DNA of 33,291 bases from UBA940 sp031548515 (GTDB lineage: Bacteria > Bacteroidota > Bacteroidia > Bacteroidales > Rikenellaceae): contig JAVBRB010000044.1 in assembly GCA_031548515.1 (NCBI GenBank), positions 1 to 33,291 on the forward strand, in the 5' to 3' direction. The position numbers and the translations under genes were made by a program. The number at the start of each line of letters is the position of its first letter. Within the stretch, counting starts at the first letter, position 1. Shown here piece after piece: positions 1-7,232 of this stretch. The notes below the pieces were generated by a model. It worked only from the letters and a program-made list of their open reading frames with translations, had not been told where the DNA came from and searched no databases.

Positions 1-59
1 GAGCTGACGATCTTATGCCTCTGGCCCGGAGTTGTGGGTTTGAATTTTTTTACTGCCAT
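1..59 (-). CDS. rplB: 50S ribosomal protein L2, N-terminal fragment
   Basis: Only the first 19 codons lie in the window; the gene continues beyond position 1. The translation begins MAVKKFKPTTPGQRHK, the conserved start of bacterial L2, a primary 23S rRNA-binding protein at the peptidyl-transferase region. It starts 5 bases after the rplW stop, so it is the next cistron of the S10 operon. Identification rests on this N-terminus and on the invariant order L3-L4-L23-L2. Confidence 0.93.
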   Translation of the reverse strand, partial: MAVKKFKPTTPGQRHKIVS

Positions 60-64
60 CTTCG

Positions 65-355
65 TTAGATATTACTGTAAAAATCAATCGTGTCACCAGC
101 CTTCAGCGTAACTACCGCTTTCTTGACGTGGTTGGTGCGTCCTGCCAGCAGACCGCTCTTGGTGAAGCGGCTTTTGGCCTTGCCGAGATAGATCATCGTG
201 TTGACATCGGTCACCACAACTCCATACGCCTGCTCGACGGCATCCTTGATCTGCAGTTTATTGGCTGCACGGTCAACGACAAAACCGTAACGGTTGAGCT
301 TTTCGCCCTGGGCCGTCATTTTCTCGGTAAGAATGGGTTTAATGATAATTTCCAT
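65..355 (-). CDS. rplW: 50S ribosomal protein L23
   Basis: A 96-residue protein of normal L23 length. It begins MEIIIKPILTEKM, the usual L23 opening (a beta strand followed by the 'PxxTEK' segment), and contains the NRYGFVV strand and the basic loop around 'GRTNHVKKA'. L23 binds domain III of 23S rRNA at the exit tunnel and docks trigger factor and SRP. It lies 14 bases after rplD and 5 bases before rplB on the same strand, in the standard S10 operon order. Nothing unusual is visible. Confidence 0.98.
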   Translation of the reverse strand: MEIIIKPILTEKMTAQGEKLNRYGFVVDRAANKLQIKDAVEQAYGVVVTDVNTMIYLGKAKSRFTKSGLLAGRTNHVKKAVVTLKAGDTIDFYSNI

Positions 356-369
356 AATTCGTCTTTCGT

Positions 370-996
370 TTAAGCCAACATTTCGTTGAGTACATTCACA
401 GCACCTTCAGCCATGATGAGCGAAGAGGCATTCATAACATCGTATGTATTGACGTTCTGCGCGATAACAACCTTCACATTAGGAAGATTGCGGGCCGAAA
501 GCAATACGTTCTGATTTGATTCGGGAATCACGACGAGGACTTTTTTGTCCGCGAAGCCGAGGCCTTTTGCAACCGCCAGGAACGATTTGGTTTTGGGCGC
601 TTCGAAAGAGAAGTTCTCCACTACCGTGATCGCTGCGTCTTTAGCCTTGTATGTCAGGGCGCTGCGACGTGCGAGTTGCTTGAGCTTCTTATTGAGTTTG
701 AAGCTGTAATCCCTGGGAACCGGACCGAACACGCGGCCGCCGCCATGGAACAACGGGTTCTTGATGCTACCGGCACGGGCGCCGCCGGTACCTTTCTGTC
801 GTTTGAGTTTTTTAGTCGAACCGGCAACCTCGTTGCGCTGTTTCGCTTTATGGGTACCCTGACGCTGGTTGGCGAGATATTGTTTAACATCGAGCCAGAT
901 AGCGTGGTCATTGGGTTCTACTCCGAAAACCCCGTCAGCCAATGTGACGTTTTTAGCGGTTTCCTTACCCTGAATGTCGTATACTTTCAGTTCCAT
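370..996 (-). CDS. rplD: 50S ribosomal protein L4
   Basis: A 208-residue L4, the usual size for this phylum. The long exit-tunnel loop is visible in the middle ('KQKGTGGARAGSIKNPLFHGGG' region, rich in Gly, Arg and Lys), followed by the Rossmann-like C-terminal part with 'KVLVVIP'. L4 is an early 50S assembly protein, and mutations in this loop can give macrolide resistance in other bacteria; the loop looks intact. It lies 3 bases downstream of rplC, so translation is probably coupled. In E. coli L4 also autoregulates the S10 operon, but the E. coli leader is not recognisable here. Confidence 0.98.
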   Translation of the reverse strand: MELKVYDIQGKETAKNVTLADGVFGVEPNDHAIWLDVKQYLANQRQGTHKAKQRNEVAGSTKKLKRQKGTGGARAGSIKNPLFHGGGRVFGPVPRDYSFKLNKKLKQLARRSALTYKAKDAAITVVENFSFEAPKTKSFLAVAKGLGFADKKVLVVIPESNQNVLLSARNLPNVKVVIAQNVNTYDVMNASSLIMAEGAVNVLNEMLA

Positions 997-999
997 TTC

Positions 1000-1620
1000 T
1001 TAGTCTTCGATTATCAGATATGAACCCTTAGCACCCGGTATCGAACCTTTCACAAGGATCAGGTTGTTCTCGGGAATCAGTTTTAGAATCTTAAGGTTGA
1101 GCACCTTGACTTTGTCGCCGCCGGTCTGTCCAGGAAGTTTCTTTCCCTTGAACACGCGCGACGGATAAGAGGAAGCGCCGAGTGAACCCGGTTTGCGCTG
1201 GCGGTTGTGCTGACCGTGGGTCTGCCCGCCGACACCTCCGAAGCCATGGCGTTTCACAACGCCCTGGAAACCCTTACCTTTGGAGATTCCGGTGATGTCG
1301 AGCCAGTCGCCATCGATGAAATCTTCAACGGTAACCACGTCGCCGAGGTTGAGTTCGCGTCCTTCCCAGTTGCGAAATTCTGCGAGGCGGCGCTTGGGAG
1401 TCGTTCCGGCCTTCTTGAAGTGTCCGATCAAACTACTGCTGGTGTGCTTTTCACTTTTGTCGTCATAGGCAACCTGAACGGCCGAATATCCATCTTTTTC
1501 GACGGTTTTCAGTTGCGTAACCACACACGGACCAGCCTCAATAACAGTGCATGGGATATTTTTCCCCTCAACACTGAAAACGGAAGTCATTCCGATTTTT
1601 TTTCCAATGAGTCCTGACAT
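1000..1620 (-). CDS. rplC: 50S ribosomal protein L3
   Basis: A 206-residue L3. It begins MSGLIGKKIGMTSVF and carries the conserved loop 'GFGGVGGQTHGQHNRQRKPG' that reaches towards the peptidyl-transferase centre; the Gln in this loop is the site methylated by PrmB in other bacteria. L3 is one of the two proteins that start 50S assembly. It is separated from rpsJ upstream by an unusually long gap for this operon (175 bases), described separately, and is followed after 3 bases by rplD. Confidence 0.98.
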   Translation of the reverse strand: MSGLIGKKIGMTSVFSVEGKNIPCTVIEAGPCVVTQLKTVEKDGYSAVQVAYDDKSEKHTSSSLIGHFKKAGTTPKRRLAEFRNWEGRELNLGDVVTVEDFIDGDWLDITGISKGKGFQGVVKRHGFGGVGGQTHGQHNRQRKPGSLGASSYPSRVFKGKKLPGQTGGDKVKVLNLKILKLIPENNLILVKGSIPGAKGSYLIIED

Positions 1621-1795
1621 AATTGTCGTTGTCTAGTGTTACTTGTGTTGTTGTTTAATGTTTTTTGTTTTTCCGCGCCGTACCTAAACTATATTTGAGG
1701 CCCACGCGATCATTGTTGTGCCATAGGGAAGTGTCTAAACTTCCATAACACCTCTATCTAAATCGTTTTCTTTACGATTCGATTCTCGGAACAGG
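1621..1795 (-). promoter_or_regulatory. structured intercistronic region between rpsJ and rplC
   Basis: All other intercistronic gaps in the cluster are 3 to 83 bases; this one is 175. It holds two perfect inverted repeats: AATCGT/ACGATT at 1761-1766 and 1774-1779 (7-base loop), and GGAAGT/ACTTCC at 1727-1732 and 1739-1744 (6-base loop). Neither is followed by a T run on the minus strand, so they do not look like terminators. No convincing -33/-7 promoter pair is visible on the minus strand. It could be an RNA processing site or a ribosomal-protein-binding mRNA leader for the rplC part of the operon; that function is inferred, not shown. Confidence 0.4.
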
Positions 1796-2101
1796 TCAGA
1801 CCTTGATCTCAACTTCGACGCCCGAGGGAAGCTCCAGTTTCATCAGGGCGTCGATGGTTTTCGACGTCGAGCTGTAGATGTCAAGGATCCTCTTGAAAGT
1901 ACAGAGCTGGAACTGTTCGCGAGCCTTCTTGTTGACGAAGGTCGAACGGTTTACGGTGAATATCTTCTTCTGCGTGGGCAGGGGAACCGGGCCGCTAACG
2001 ACAGCGCCGGTGCTTTTCACCGTTTTGATGATCTTTTCTGCGGACTTGTCCACCAGATTGTGATCATACGATTTGAGTTTGATTCTGATTTTCTGGCTCA
2101 T
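1796..2101 (-). CDS. rpsJ: 30S ribosomal protein S10
   Basis: A 101-residue S10 starting MSQKIRIKLKSYDHNLVD, with the conserved 'GPVPLPT' loop and C-terminal 'LPSGVEVEIKV'. It is a 30S head protein and is also the NusE partner of NusB and NusG in antitermination. It starts 10 bases after the fusA stop, showing that in this genome the str and S10 operons are fused directly (fusA-rpsJ) with no tuf gene in between. Confidence 0.98.
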   Translation of the reverse strand: MSQKIRIKLKSYDHNLVDKSAEKIIKTVKSTGAVVSGPVPLPTQKKIFTVNRSTFVNKKAREQFQLCTFKRILDIYSSTSKTIDALMKLELPSGVEVEIKV

Positions 2102-2111
2102 ATCTTATTTA

Positions 2112-4223
2112 TTATTCTTCATCCTTACGTTTACCACTTGACTTTTCGATGATATCCTTCGCGATATTCGCCGGGACTTCTTCGTAACTCGAAAGTTCCA
2201 TTGACGAAGTAGCGCGTCCGGAAGAGATCGTACGCAGAACGGTCACATATCCGAACATTTCAGAGAGGGGAACTTTGGCCTTCACAAGGCGTGCGTTACC
2301 CTTCGATTCCATGCCGGTCACCTGTCCGCGGCGTTTGTTCAGGTCGCCGATTATGTCGCCCATGTTTTCTTCAGGGGTGACGACTTCGACAGCCATGATC
2401 GGCTCCATAATAACTGAGCCAGCCTTGGGAGCAGCGTGACGGAAACCGCTGCGGGCAGCGATTTCGAACGATAGTTGGTCGGAGTCTACTGCGTGGAAAG
2501 AACCGTCTATGAGACGGACTTTCATGCTGTCTACATGGTAGCCTGCAAGCGCGCCGTTGGCCATTGCCGAGGCGAAGCCTTTCTGGACTGCCGGAATAAA
2601 TTCCTTGGGGATGTTACCGCCTTTGACTTCGTCCACGAACTGCAGGCCTTCTACTCCGGCATCGGCAGGACCGATTTCAAAGATAATGTCTGCAAACTTA
2701 CCGCGGCCGCCGGACTGCTTTTTGAACACCTCGCGATGCTGAATAGGCTTGGTAAGGGCTTCCTTATAGTTAACCTGGGGAGCGCCCTGGTTGATTTCCA
2801 CACCGAATTCGCGTTTCAGACGGTCGACGATAATTTCCAGGTGAAGTTCGCCCATGCCGCTGATGATGGTCTGGCCGCTGTCTTCGTCGGTCTTCACCGT
2901 GAAAGTCGGGTCCTCTTCAGCGAGTTTCGACAGGCCCACACCGAGTTTATCGAGGTCTTTCTGGGTTTTGGGTTCCACGGCCAGACCGATAACGGGATCG
3001 GGGAAGGTCATGGATTCCAGAACGATAGGGTTCTTTTCGTCACACAGCGTGTCGCCGGTGCGGACGTCCTTGAAACCGATAACGGCAGCAATGTCTCCGG
3101 CGCCCACAAGCTCGATGGGATTCTGCTTGTTGGCGTGCATCTGGTAGATGCGGCTGATACGTTCTTTCTTGTCCGAACGGCTGTTGTAGACATACGAGCC
3201 TGCGTCGAGCTTACCTGAATAAACACGGATAAAAGCCAGGCGGCCTACGAATGGATCGGTAGCTATTTTGAAAGCCAACGCGGCGAAAGGATCGCTTTCG
3301 GTCGGACGGCGTTCGACCTCTTTGCCTGTACGGGGATCGGTTCCGACTATCGCTTCTACATCGAGAGGCGAGGGAAGGAAAGCGATGACATAGTCGAGAA
3401 GCAACTGCACGCCCTTGTTCTTGAACGACGAGCCGCACATCATAGGGACTATCACCATTTCGATGGTAGCCTTGCGGATAGCGGCGATCAGCTCTTCGGG
3501 TGAGATCGAATCGGGATCCTCGAAGAATTTCTCCATTAGGGCCTCGTCCACGCTTGCAACTTCCTCGATGAGTTTGTTGCGCCATTCGGTAGCTTCGGCT
3601 TTCATAGATGCCGGAATCTCCCTGATTTCGAAATTATCCCTGACATTCTTATCTTCGAAATAATAATAAGCCCTATTATATATAAGGTCTACCAACCCTT
3701 CGAATTCATGTTCGTGTCCGATCGGGAGAACGACGGGAAGGGCCGTAGCCCCGAGTTTTTCCTTGACCTCGGTGCAGACGTTGAAGAAGTCTGCACCCGT
3801 GCGGTCCATCTTGTTGACGTAACCGATGCGGGGGACTTTGTATTTGTCAGCCTGGCGCCATACTGTTTCCGACTGTGGCTCGACGCCGCCGACGGCACAG
3901 AAGGTAGCTACAGCACCGTCGAGAACCCTAAGCGAGCGTTCTACTTCGACCGTGAAGTCGACGTGCCCCGGGGTGTCGATAATGTTGATCTGGTACTGGT
4001 GGTCTTTGTAATTCCAGAAAGCAGTGGTAGCGGCAGATGTGATCGTGATACCGCGCTCCTGTTCCTGAGCCATCCAGTCCATGGTGGCGGACCCTTCGTG
4101 GGTTTCGCCGATCTTGTGAGTTTTACCGGTGTAAAAAAGAATGCGTTCCGACGTGGTGGTTTTACCTGCGTCGATGTGCGCCATGATACCGATATTACGG
4201 GTATATTTCAGGTCTCTTGCCAT
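2112..4223 (-). CDS. fusA: translation elongation factor G
   Basis: A 703-residue EF-G, essentially the length of E. coli EF-G. All GTPase motifs are visible: AHIDAGKTTTSE (G1, about residues 15-26), RGITITSAATT (switch I), DTPGHVDFTVEV (G3), NKMDRTGADF (G4) and a 'CGSSFKNKG' G5 segment. Domains II-V follow, including 'GMGELHLEII' of domain III and 'GHQPKEFIPAVQKG'-like domain IV sequence (here 'GNIPKEFIPAVQKGF'). It drives ribosomal translocation in the cytoplasm and, with RRF, ribosome recycling. It sits between rpsG (16 bases) and rpsJ (10 bases). Its place in the str operon marks it as the housekeeping copy. Confidence 0.99.
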   Translation of the reverse strand: MARDLKYTRNIGIMAHIDAGKTTTSERILFYTGKTHKIGETHEGSATMDWMAQEQERGITITSAATTAFWNYKDHQYQINIIDTPGHVDFTVEVERSLRVLDGAVATFCAVGGVEPQSETVWRQADKYKVPRIGYVNKMDRTGADFFNVCTEVKEKLGATALPVVLPIGHEHEFEGLVDLIYNRAYYYFEDKNVRDNFEIREIPASMKAEATEWRNKLIEEVASVDEALMEKFFEDPDSISPEELIAAIRKATIEMVIVPMMCGSSFKNKGVQLLLDYVIAFLPSPLDVEAIVGTDPRTGKEVERRPTESDPFAALAFKIATDPFVGRLAFIRVYSGKLDAGSYVYNSRSDKKERISRIYQMHANKQNPIELVGAGDIAAVIGFKDVRTGDTLCDEKNPIVLESMTFPDPVIGLAVEPKTQKDLDKLGVGLSKLAEEDPTFTVKTDEDSGQTIISGMGELHLEIIVDRLKREFGVEINQGAPQVNYKEALTKPIQHREVFKKQSGGRGKFADIIFEIGPADAGVEGLQFVDEVKGGNIPKEFIPAVQKGFASAMANGALAGYHVDSMKVRLIDGSFHAVDSDQLSFEIAARSGFRHAAPKAGSVIMEPIMAVEVVTPEENMGDIIGDLNKRRGQVTGMESKGNARLVKAKVPLSEMFGYVTVLRTISSGRATSSMELSSYEEVPANIAKDIIEKSSGKRKDEE

Positions 4224-4239
4224 CTAAGTATCTCCTTGA

Positions 4240-4716
4240 TTAGAACCTGAAATGCGCGAATGCCTTGTTGGCGTCGGCCATACGGTGCATTTCTTCCTTA
4301 CGTTTGAATGCCGCACCTTCCTGGTTGTATGCGGCTATGACTTCAGCTGCGAGTTTTTCAGCCATCGATTTCCCGGCGCGTTTACGAGAGTAAAGGACAA
4401 GGTTTTTCATCGAGATGGAAACTTTGCGCTCGGGTCTTACCTCCATGGGCACCTGGAACGTTGCTCCACCTACGCGGCGTGATTTAACTTCGACTTGCGG
4501 CGTGATGTTTTCGAGCGCTTGTTTCCAAATCTCCAGAGGAGCCTTGTCTGCGTCTTTCAACTTCTCGCCCACCATATCCAGTGCATCATAGAAAATGGTG
4601 TAGGCAATACTCTTCTTACCATCCAGCATGAGGTTGTTCACGAAACGCGTTACAAGAACGTCTCCGAACTTCGGATCTGGAAGCAGAATTCGCTTTTTAG
4701 GCTTAGCTTTTCTCAT
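4240..4716 (-). CDS. rpsG: 30S ribosomal protein S7
   Basis: A 158-residue S7 starting MRKAKPKKRILLPDPKFGD, with the conserved 'RRVGGATFQVPMEVRPERK' stretch and a C-terminal 'HRMADANKAFAHFRF'. S7 nucleates 30S head assembly and contacts tRNA in the E site. In E. coli it is the autoregulator of the str operon, acting on the rpsL-rpsG intercistronic region. The corresponding gap here (4717-4799) is 83 bases, but I cannot confirm a homologous S7-binding structure. Confidence 0.98.
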   Translation of the reverse strand: MRKAKPKKRILLPDPKFGDVLVTRFVNNLMLDGKKSIAYTIFYDALDMVGEKLKDADKAPLEIWKQALENITPQVEVKSRRVGGATFQVPMEVRPERKVSISMKNLVLYSRKRAGKSMAEKLAAEVIAAYNQEGAAFKRKEEMHRMADANKAFAHFRF

Positions 4717-4799
4717 TGCTTAATTGCTTTCTTGTTTAATAAATTGACTTGATCCGATAATTTGTTTTGAGGTATTTTAAAGAACTCAAAAATCGATTA

Positions 4800-5177
4800 T
4801 CAGTTTGATTTCGGTTTCTTGGCACCGTATTTCGAACGGCGCTGGCGGCGTCCATTGACACCGGCGGAATCGAGGGCCCCGCGAACGAGGTGGTAGCGTA
4901 CCCCCGGGAGGTCCTTAACGCGTCCTCCGCGAACCAGTACGATAGAGTGCTCCTGCAGGTTGTGGCCTTCTCCCGGAATGTAGGCGTTGACTTCCTTTCC
5001 GTTCACGAGCCTTACCCTGGCGACTTTGCGCATCGCCGAGTTAGGCTTCTTGGGAGTGGTGGTGTAAACACGCACACAAACGCCCCTGCGCTGAGGACAC
5101 GCATCGAGAGCCGGAGACTTGCTCTTGTCCTCGATTTTGACGCGGCCTTTTCTGACTAACTGCTGAATAGTTGGCAT
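4800..5177 (-). CDS. rpsL: 30S ribosomal protein S12
   Basis: A 125-residue S12, first gene of the cluster. The decoding-centre loops are wild type: 'TTPKKPNSA' with Lys43 and Lys44, and 'GGRVKDLPGVRY' with the Lys corresponding to E. coli Lys88. The common streptomycin-resistance substitutions are therefore absent. 'DLPG' contains the Asp that is methylthiolated by RimO in other bacteria. The start is the ATG at 5175-5177, about 60 bases downstream of the predicted transcription start. Confidence 0.98.
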   Translation of the reverse strand: MPTIQQLVRKGRVKIEDKSKSPALDACPQRRGVCVRVYTTTPKKPNSAMRKVARVRLVNGKEVNAYIPGEGHNLQEHSIVLVRGGRVKDLPGVRYHLVRGALDSAGVNGRRQRRSKYGAKKPKSN

Positions 5178-5241
5178 TTTGTCTTGTTTTGTCCTTTGTT
5201 TTTTAACTGTTTATCTCGTTCCGTTCATAAAAAACGGCCCG

Positions 5242-5271
5242 CAAAGATACGCAAAATTCCTTACCCACAAA
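5242..5271 (-). promoter_or_regulatory. promoter of the rpsL operon
   Basis: Read on the minus strand, 5249-5242 is TATCTTTG, a perfect TAnnTTTG -7 element, and 5271-5268 is TTTG, matching the Bacteroidetes -33 element with an 18-base spacer. Transcription would start near 5235, leaving a 5' UTR of about 58 bases before rpsL. Just upstream lies a tandem A-tract repeat (5284-5303). Confidence 0.7.
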
Positions 5272-5283
5272 AATAATCTAAAC

Positions 5284-5303
5284 TTTTTTCACCTTTTTTC
5301 ACC
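5284..5303. repeat. tandem 10-base A/T-tract repeat upstream of the rpsL promoter
   Basis: TTTTTTCACC occurs twice in perfect tandem (5284-5293 and 5294-5303). On the rpsL strand this puts two A6 tracts at 10-base, helical-turn spacing immediately upstream of the -33 element, the place where curved or UP-like DNA would stimulate a strong ribosomal promoter. The function is inferred from position only. Confidence 0.5.
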
Positions 5304-5346
5304 GGTTCAGATACGATCAGGACGGTTTTTCCGCATTTTTCCAACC

Positions 5347-5375
5347 TTGATAAATTGATTTTTATTATAATTTTG
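5347..5375 (+). promoter_or_regulatory. upstream promoter candidate for the TPM-domain gene
   Basis: TTG at 5347-5349 and TAATTTTG (TAnnTTTG) at 5368-5375 are 18 bases apart, a plausible Bacteroidetes promoter. Transcription would start near 5382 and give a leader of about 145 bases before the ATG at 5526. The rest of the 5178-5525 interval holds only the divergent rpsL promoter, the tandem repeat and a second -7 element. Confidence 0.5.
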
Positions 5376-5504
5376 CCATAACCATCGGCTAAAACTATAC
5401 AAACGCCCCTTTTGAAACATATTAACAATTCATTTGCTGACAGTTACGATGATTTTTTAAATTCAGACAAAGCCGCACATATCGAGTATTCGTCAAATTA
5501 TTCA

Positions 5505-5512
5505 TATCTTTG
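5505..5512 (+). promoter_or_regulatory. proximal -7 element for the TPM-domain gene
   Basis: TATCTTTG is a perfect TAnnTTTG element 13 bases before the ATG at 5526. I see no good -33 partner. If used, the mRNA would have a 5' UTR of only a few bases. It argues against the TTG at 5412 as start codon. Confidence 0.5.
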
Positions 5513-5525
5513 CTGCAGCAAAAAA

Positions 5526-6455
5526 ATGACAATGTCCAAGAGATCGTTACTCTTTATATTTTCCGTGCTGGCAGTCCTCCAGTTATCCGCACAAAAGGCC
5601 TACACGCCTGCGACCGTACCCAACGTACAGTTGCAGGACGCACGGCGTTTCGTTTCAAATCCCGACGGGATTCTCTCACAGGCCTCCACCGACCAGATTG
5701 ACAGAATGTGCCTGGAACTGAAAGAGAAAGACATTGCACAGGTCGCTGTACTGATACTCGATGCGGTCGATCCGAACGATCTGGATATGTTCGCCCACAC
5801 CATGCTGAACCACTGGGGGGTCGGGACAAAAGGCAAGAATAACGGCCTTGTCATCAGCGTAGTGCGGCAACAGCGCGACATCCAGTTCGAAACCGGCTAC
5901 GGCCTCGAGGGCGTTCTTCCCGATGCGCTGTGCAAGCGTGTCCAGACCACCTATATGGTCCCTTACTTAAAAGATGGCAACTGGGACAAAGGCGTGTTGG
6001 AAGGAATGACGGCGGTATATAACATCCTGATGGGCAACAGCGAAGAACTCGGGGCGCTGCAGGAAGCCGCCGCCGCTGAAAGGGATGATTTCGGGAAGAT
6101 CGCAATAGTTTTTCTGCTGATATTCATTCTTCCGGCAGGCCTCATGGTTTTTGTAGTCAGGCATCTCAGACGCAGGATCAACACCTGTCCGGCGTGCGGC
6201 ACGAAAGGCGGTCTGAAACTCATTAAAAGAGAAGTAGTCCGCCGGACACACAACAGCGAAACGATCGAGAGCACCTATAAATGTAAGAAATGCGGTCATG
6301 TCGTTAAACGCCACAGTACGCACAATTCCGGAGGAGGAGGAATCATTATCGGCGGAGGAATGGGCGGCTTCGGCGGAGGCCGAGGCGGTGGTTTCGGGGG
6401 TGGAGGCTTCGGAGGAGGAATGTCTGGAGGAGGAGGCGCCCGCAGCGGGTTCTGA
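5526..6455 (+). CDS. TPM-domain protein with C-terminal zinc ribbon and Gly-rich tail
   Basis: The ATG at 5526 (or the in-frame ATG at 5532) is chosen because it follows a -7 element and begins a signal peptide (SKRSLLFIFSVLAVLQLSAQ). The frame also opens from a TTG at 5412, but that would bury the signal. Next comes a TPM domain (PF04536 type, YgcG/Psb32-like), about residues 35-170, with 'NPDGILS' and 'RDIQFETGYGLEGVLPD'. Then a membrane segment (IAIVFLLIFILPAGLMVFVV), a four-Cys ribbon (CPACG...CKKCG), and a tail made almost only of Gly, Phe and Met ending SGGGGARSGF, which is typical of the family. TPM proteins are extracytoplasmic and have been linked to acid-phosphatase activity or to repair of membrane complexes. 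LemA follows, a common pairing. Confidence 0.9.
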   Translation: MTMSKRSLLFIFSVLAVLQLSAQKAYTPATVPNVQLQDARRFVSNPDGILSQASTDQIDRMCLELKEKDIAQVAVLILDAVDPNDLDMFAHTMLNHWGVGTKGKNNGLVISVVRQQRDIQFETGYGLEGVLPDALCKRVQTTYMVPYLKDGNWDKGVLEGMTAVYNILMGNSEELGALQEAAAAERDDFGKIAIVFLLIFILPAGLMVFVVRHLRRRINTCPACGTKGGLKLIKREVVRRTHNSETIESTYKCKKCGHVVKRHSTHNSGGGGIIIGGGMGGFGGGRGGGFGGGGFGGGMSGGGGARSGF

Positions 6456-6483
6456 CAAAGAATTACGAATCAAAAAAACATCT

Positions 6484-6527
6484 GTCATTCCGAGCGAGGG
6501 CGATTGGAAGAGTTGACGCGGAATGAC
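6484..6527. repeat. REP-like intergenic inverted repeat
   Basis: Perfect 9-base arms GTCATTCCG (6484-6492) and CGGAATGAC (6519-6527) around a 26-base middle. There is no T run after the plus-strand stem, so it is not a good terminator. Its left part resembles 16591-16619 (24 of 29 positions identical by eye). This matches the style of short 'GTCATTCCGAGCG' repeats that I recall as common in Bacteroidetes genomes. Confidence 0.6.
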
Positions 6528-6579
6528 GTTAAAAAAAACTAAACGGATATAAAAAACAATTTTAATACTGTAAAGGACT

Positions 6580-7161
6580 ATGAAAAAAGTATGGATCGTT
6601 GTGATAGTTGTAATAGCACTTATCGCCCTGTGGGGCGTGACCGTCTACAATGGTTTTGTAACCAGGGAAGAGGGCGTGAAGCAGGCATGGGCCCAGGTCG
6701 AGAACCAATACCAACGCCGCGCAGACCTCATTCCCAACCTCGTCAACACCGTTAAAGGCTACGCCGCACACGAAAGCGAAACCCTGGAAGGCGTCACCGC
6801 CGCCCGTGCCCGCGCGACGCAGGTGACCGTGGACCCTGAAAACCTTTCGCCGGAGGCCATCGCGCAGTACCAGGCCGCGCAGGGCGAACTGACGCAGACT
6901 CTGGGACGCCTGTTGATGATCACGGAGAACTATCCCGATCTGAAGGCCAACCAGAACTTCCTGGAACTCCAGGCACAACTGGAGGGTACCGAGAACCGTA
7001 TCAGCGTCGAGCGCAAGCGCTTCAACGAGGCGGTTCAGACCTATAACACCTCGCTCCGCCGCTTCCCGAACAACATGTTCGCCTCAATGTTCGGATTCAA
7101 GGCCAACGGCTATTTCGAATCGGCCGAGGGCGCAGAGGTGGCCCCTGTAGTGCAGTTCTAA
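6580..7161 (+). CDS. lemA: LemA family protein
   Basis: A 193-residue protein with an N-terminal membrane anchor (about residues 3-22) and a long alpha-helical domain. It contains the family signature 'YNGFVTREEGVKQAWAQVENQYQRRADLIPNLVNTVK' region near residues 24-60 and the C-terminal 'NNMFASMFGFK' segment. The start ATG is preceded by AAAGGA. LemA proteins are membrane-anchored helical-bundle proteins of unclear function, often encoded beside TPM-domain proteins, as here (124-base gap with a REP-like element). Its transcript ends at the bidirectional terminator at 7174-7219. Confidence 0.95.
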   Translation: MKKVWIVVIVVIALIALWGVTVYNGFVTREEGVKQAWAQVENQYQRRADLIPNLVNTVKGYAAHESETLEGVTAARARATQVTVDPENLSPEAIAQYQAAQGELTQTLGRLLMITENYPDLKANQNFLELQAQLEGTENRISVERKRFNEAVQTYNTSLRRFPNNMFASMFGFKANGYFESAEGAEVAPVVQF

Positions 7162-7173
7162 AAGAGACTGCCC

Positions 7174-7219
7174 TGCACAAAAAAAACCTCGGCTTGTTCA
7201 GCCGAGGTTTTTTTGTGCA
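7174..7219. terminator. bidirectional terminator between lemA and ilvC
   Basis: A strong hairpin with ACCTCGGC (7186-7193) pairing with GCCGAGGT (7201-7208) and a 7-base loop, flanked by A8 on the left and T7 on the right. Further outward pairing is TGCAC/GTGCA. The A and T runs make it a rho-independent terminator on both strands, ending lemA (+) and ilvC (-), which converge here. Confidence 0.92.
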
Positions 7220-7232
7220 TTTGCGAAAACCG

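Noticed and set aside
5412..5525. TTG at 5412 as start of the TPM-domain protein
   Set aside because: The added 38 residues have no signal or family character, and a -7 element lies inside them just before the ATG at 5526.
6484..6527. Terminator after the TPM-domain gene
   Set aside because: The inverted repeat has 9-base arms but a 26-base middle and is followed by A-rich, not T-rich, sequence on the plus strand.
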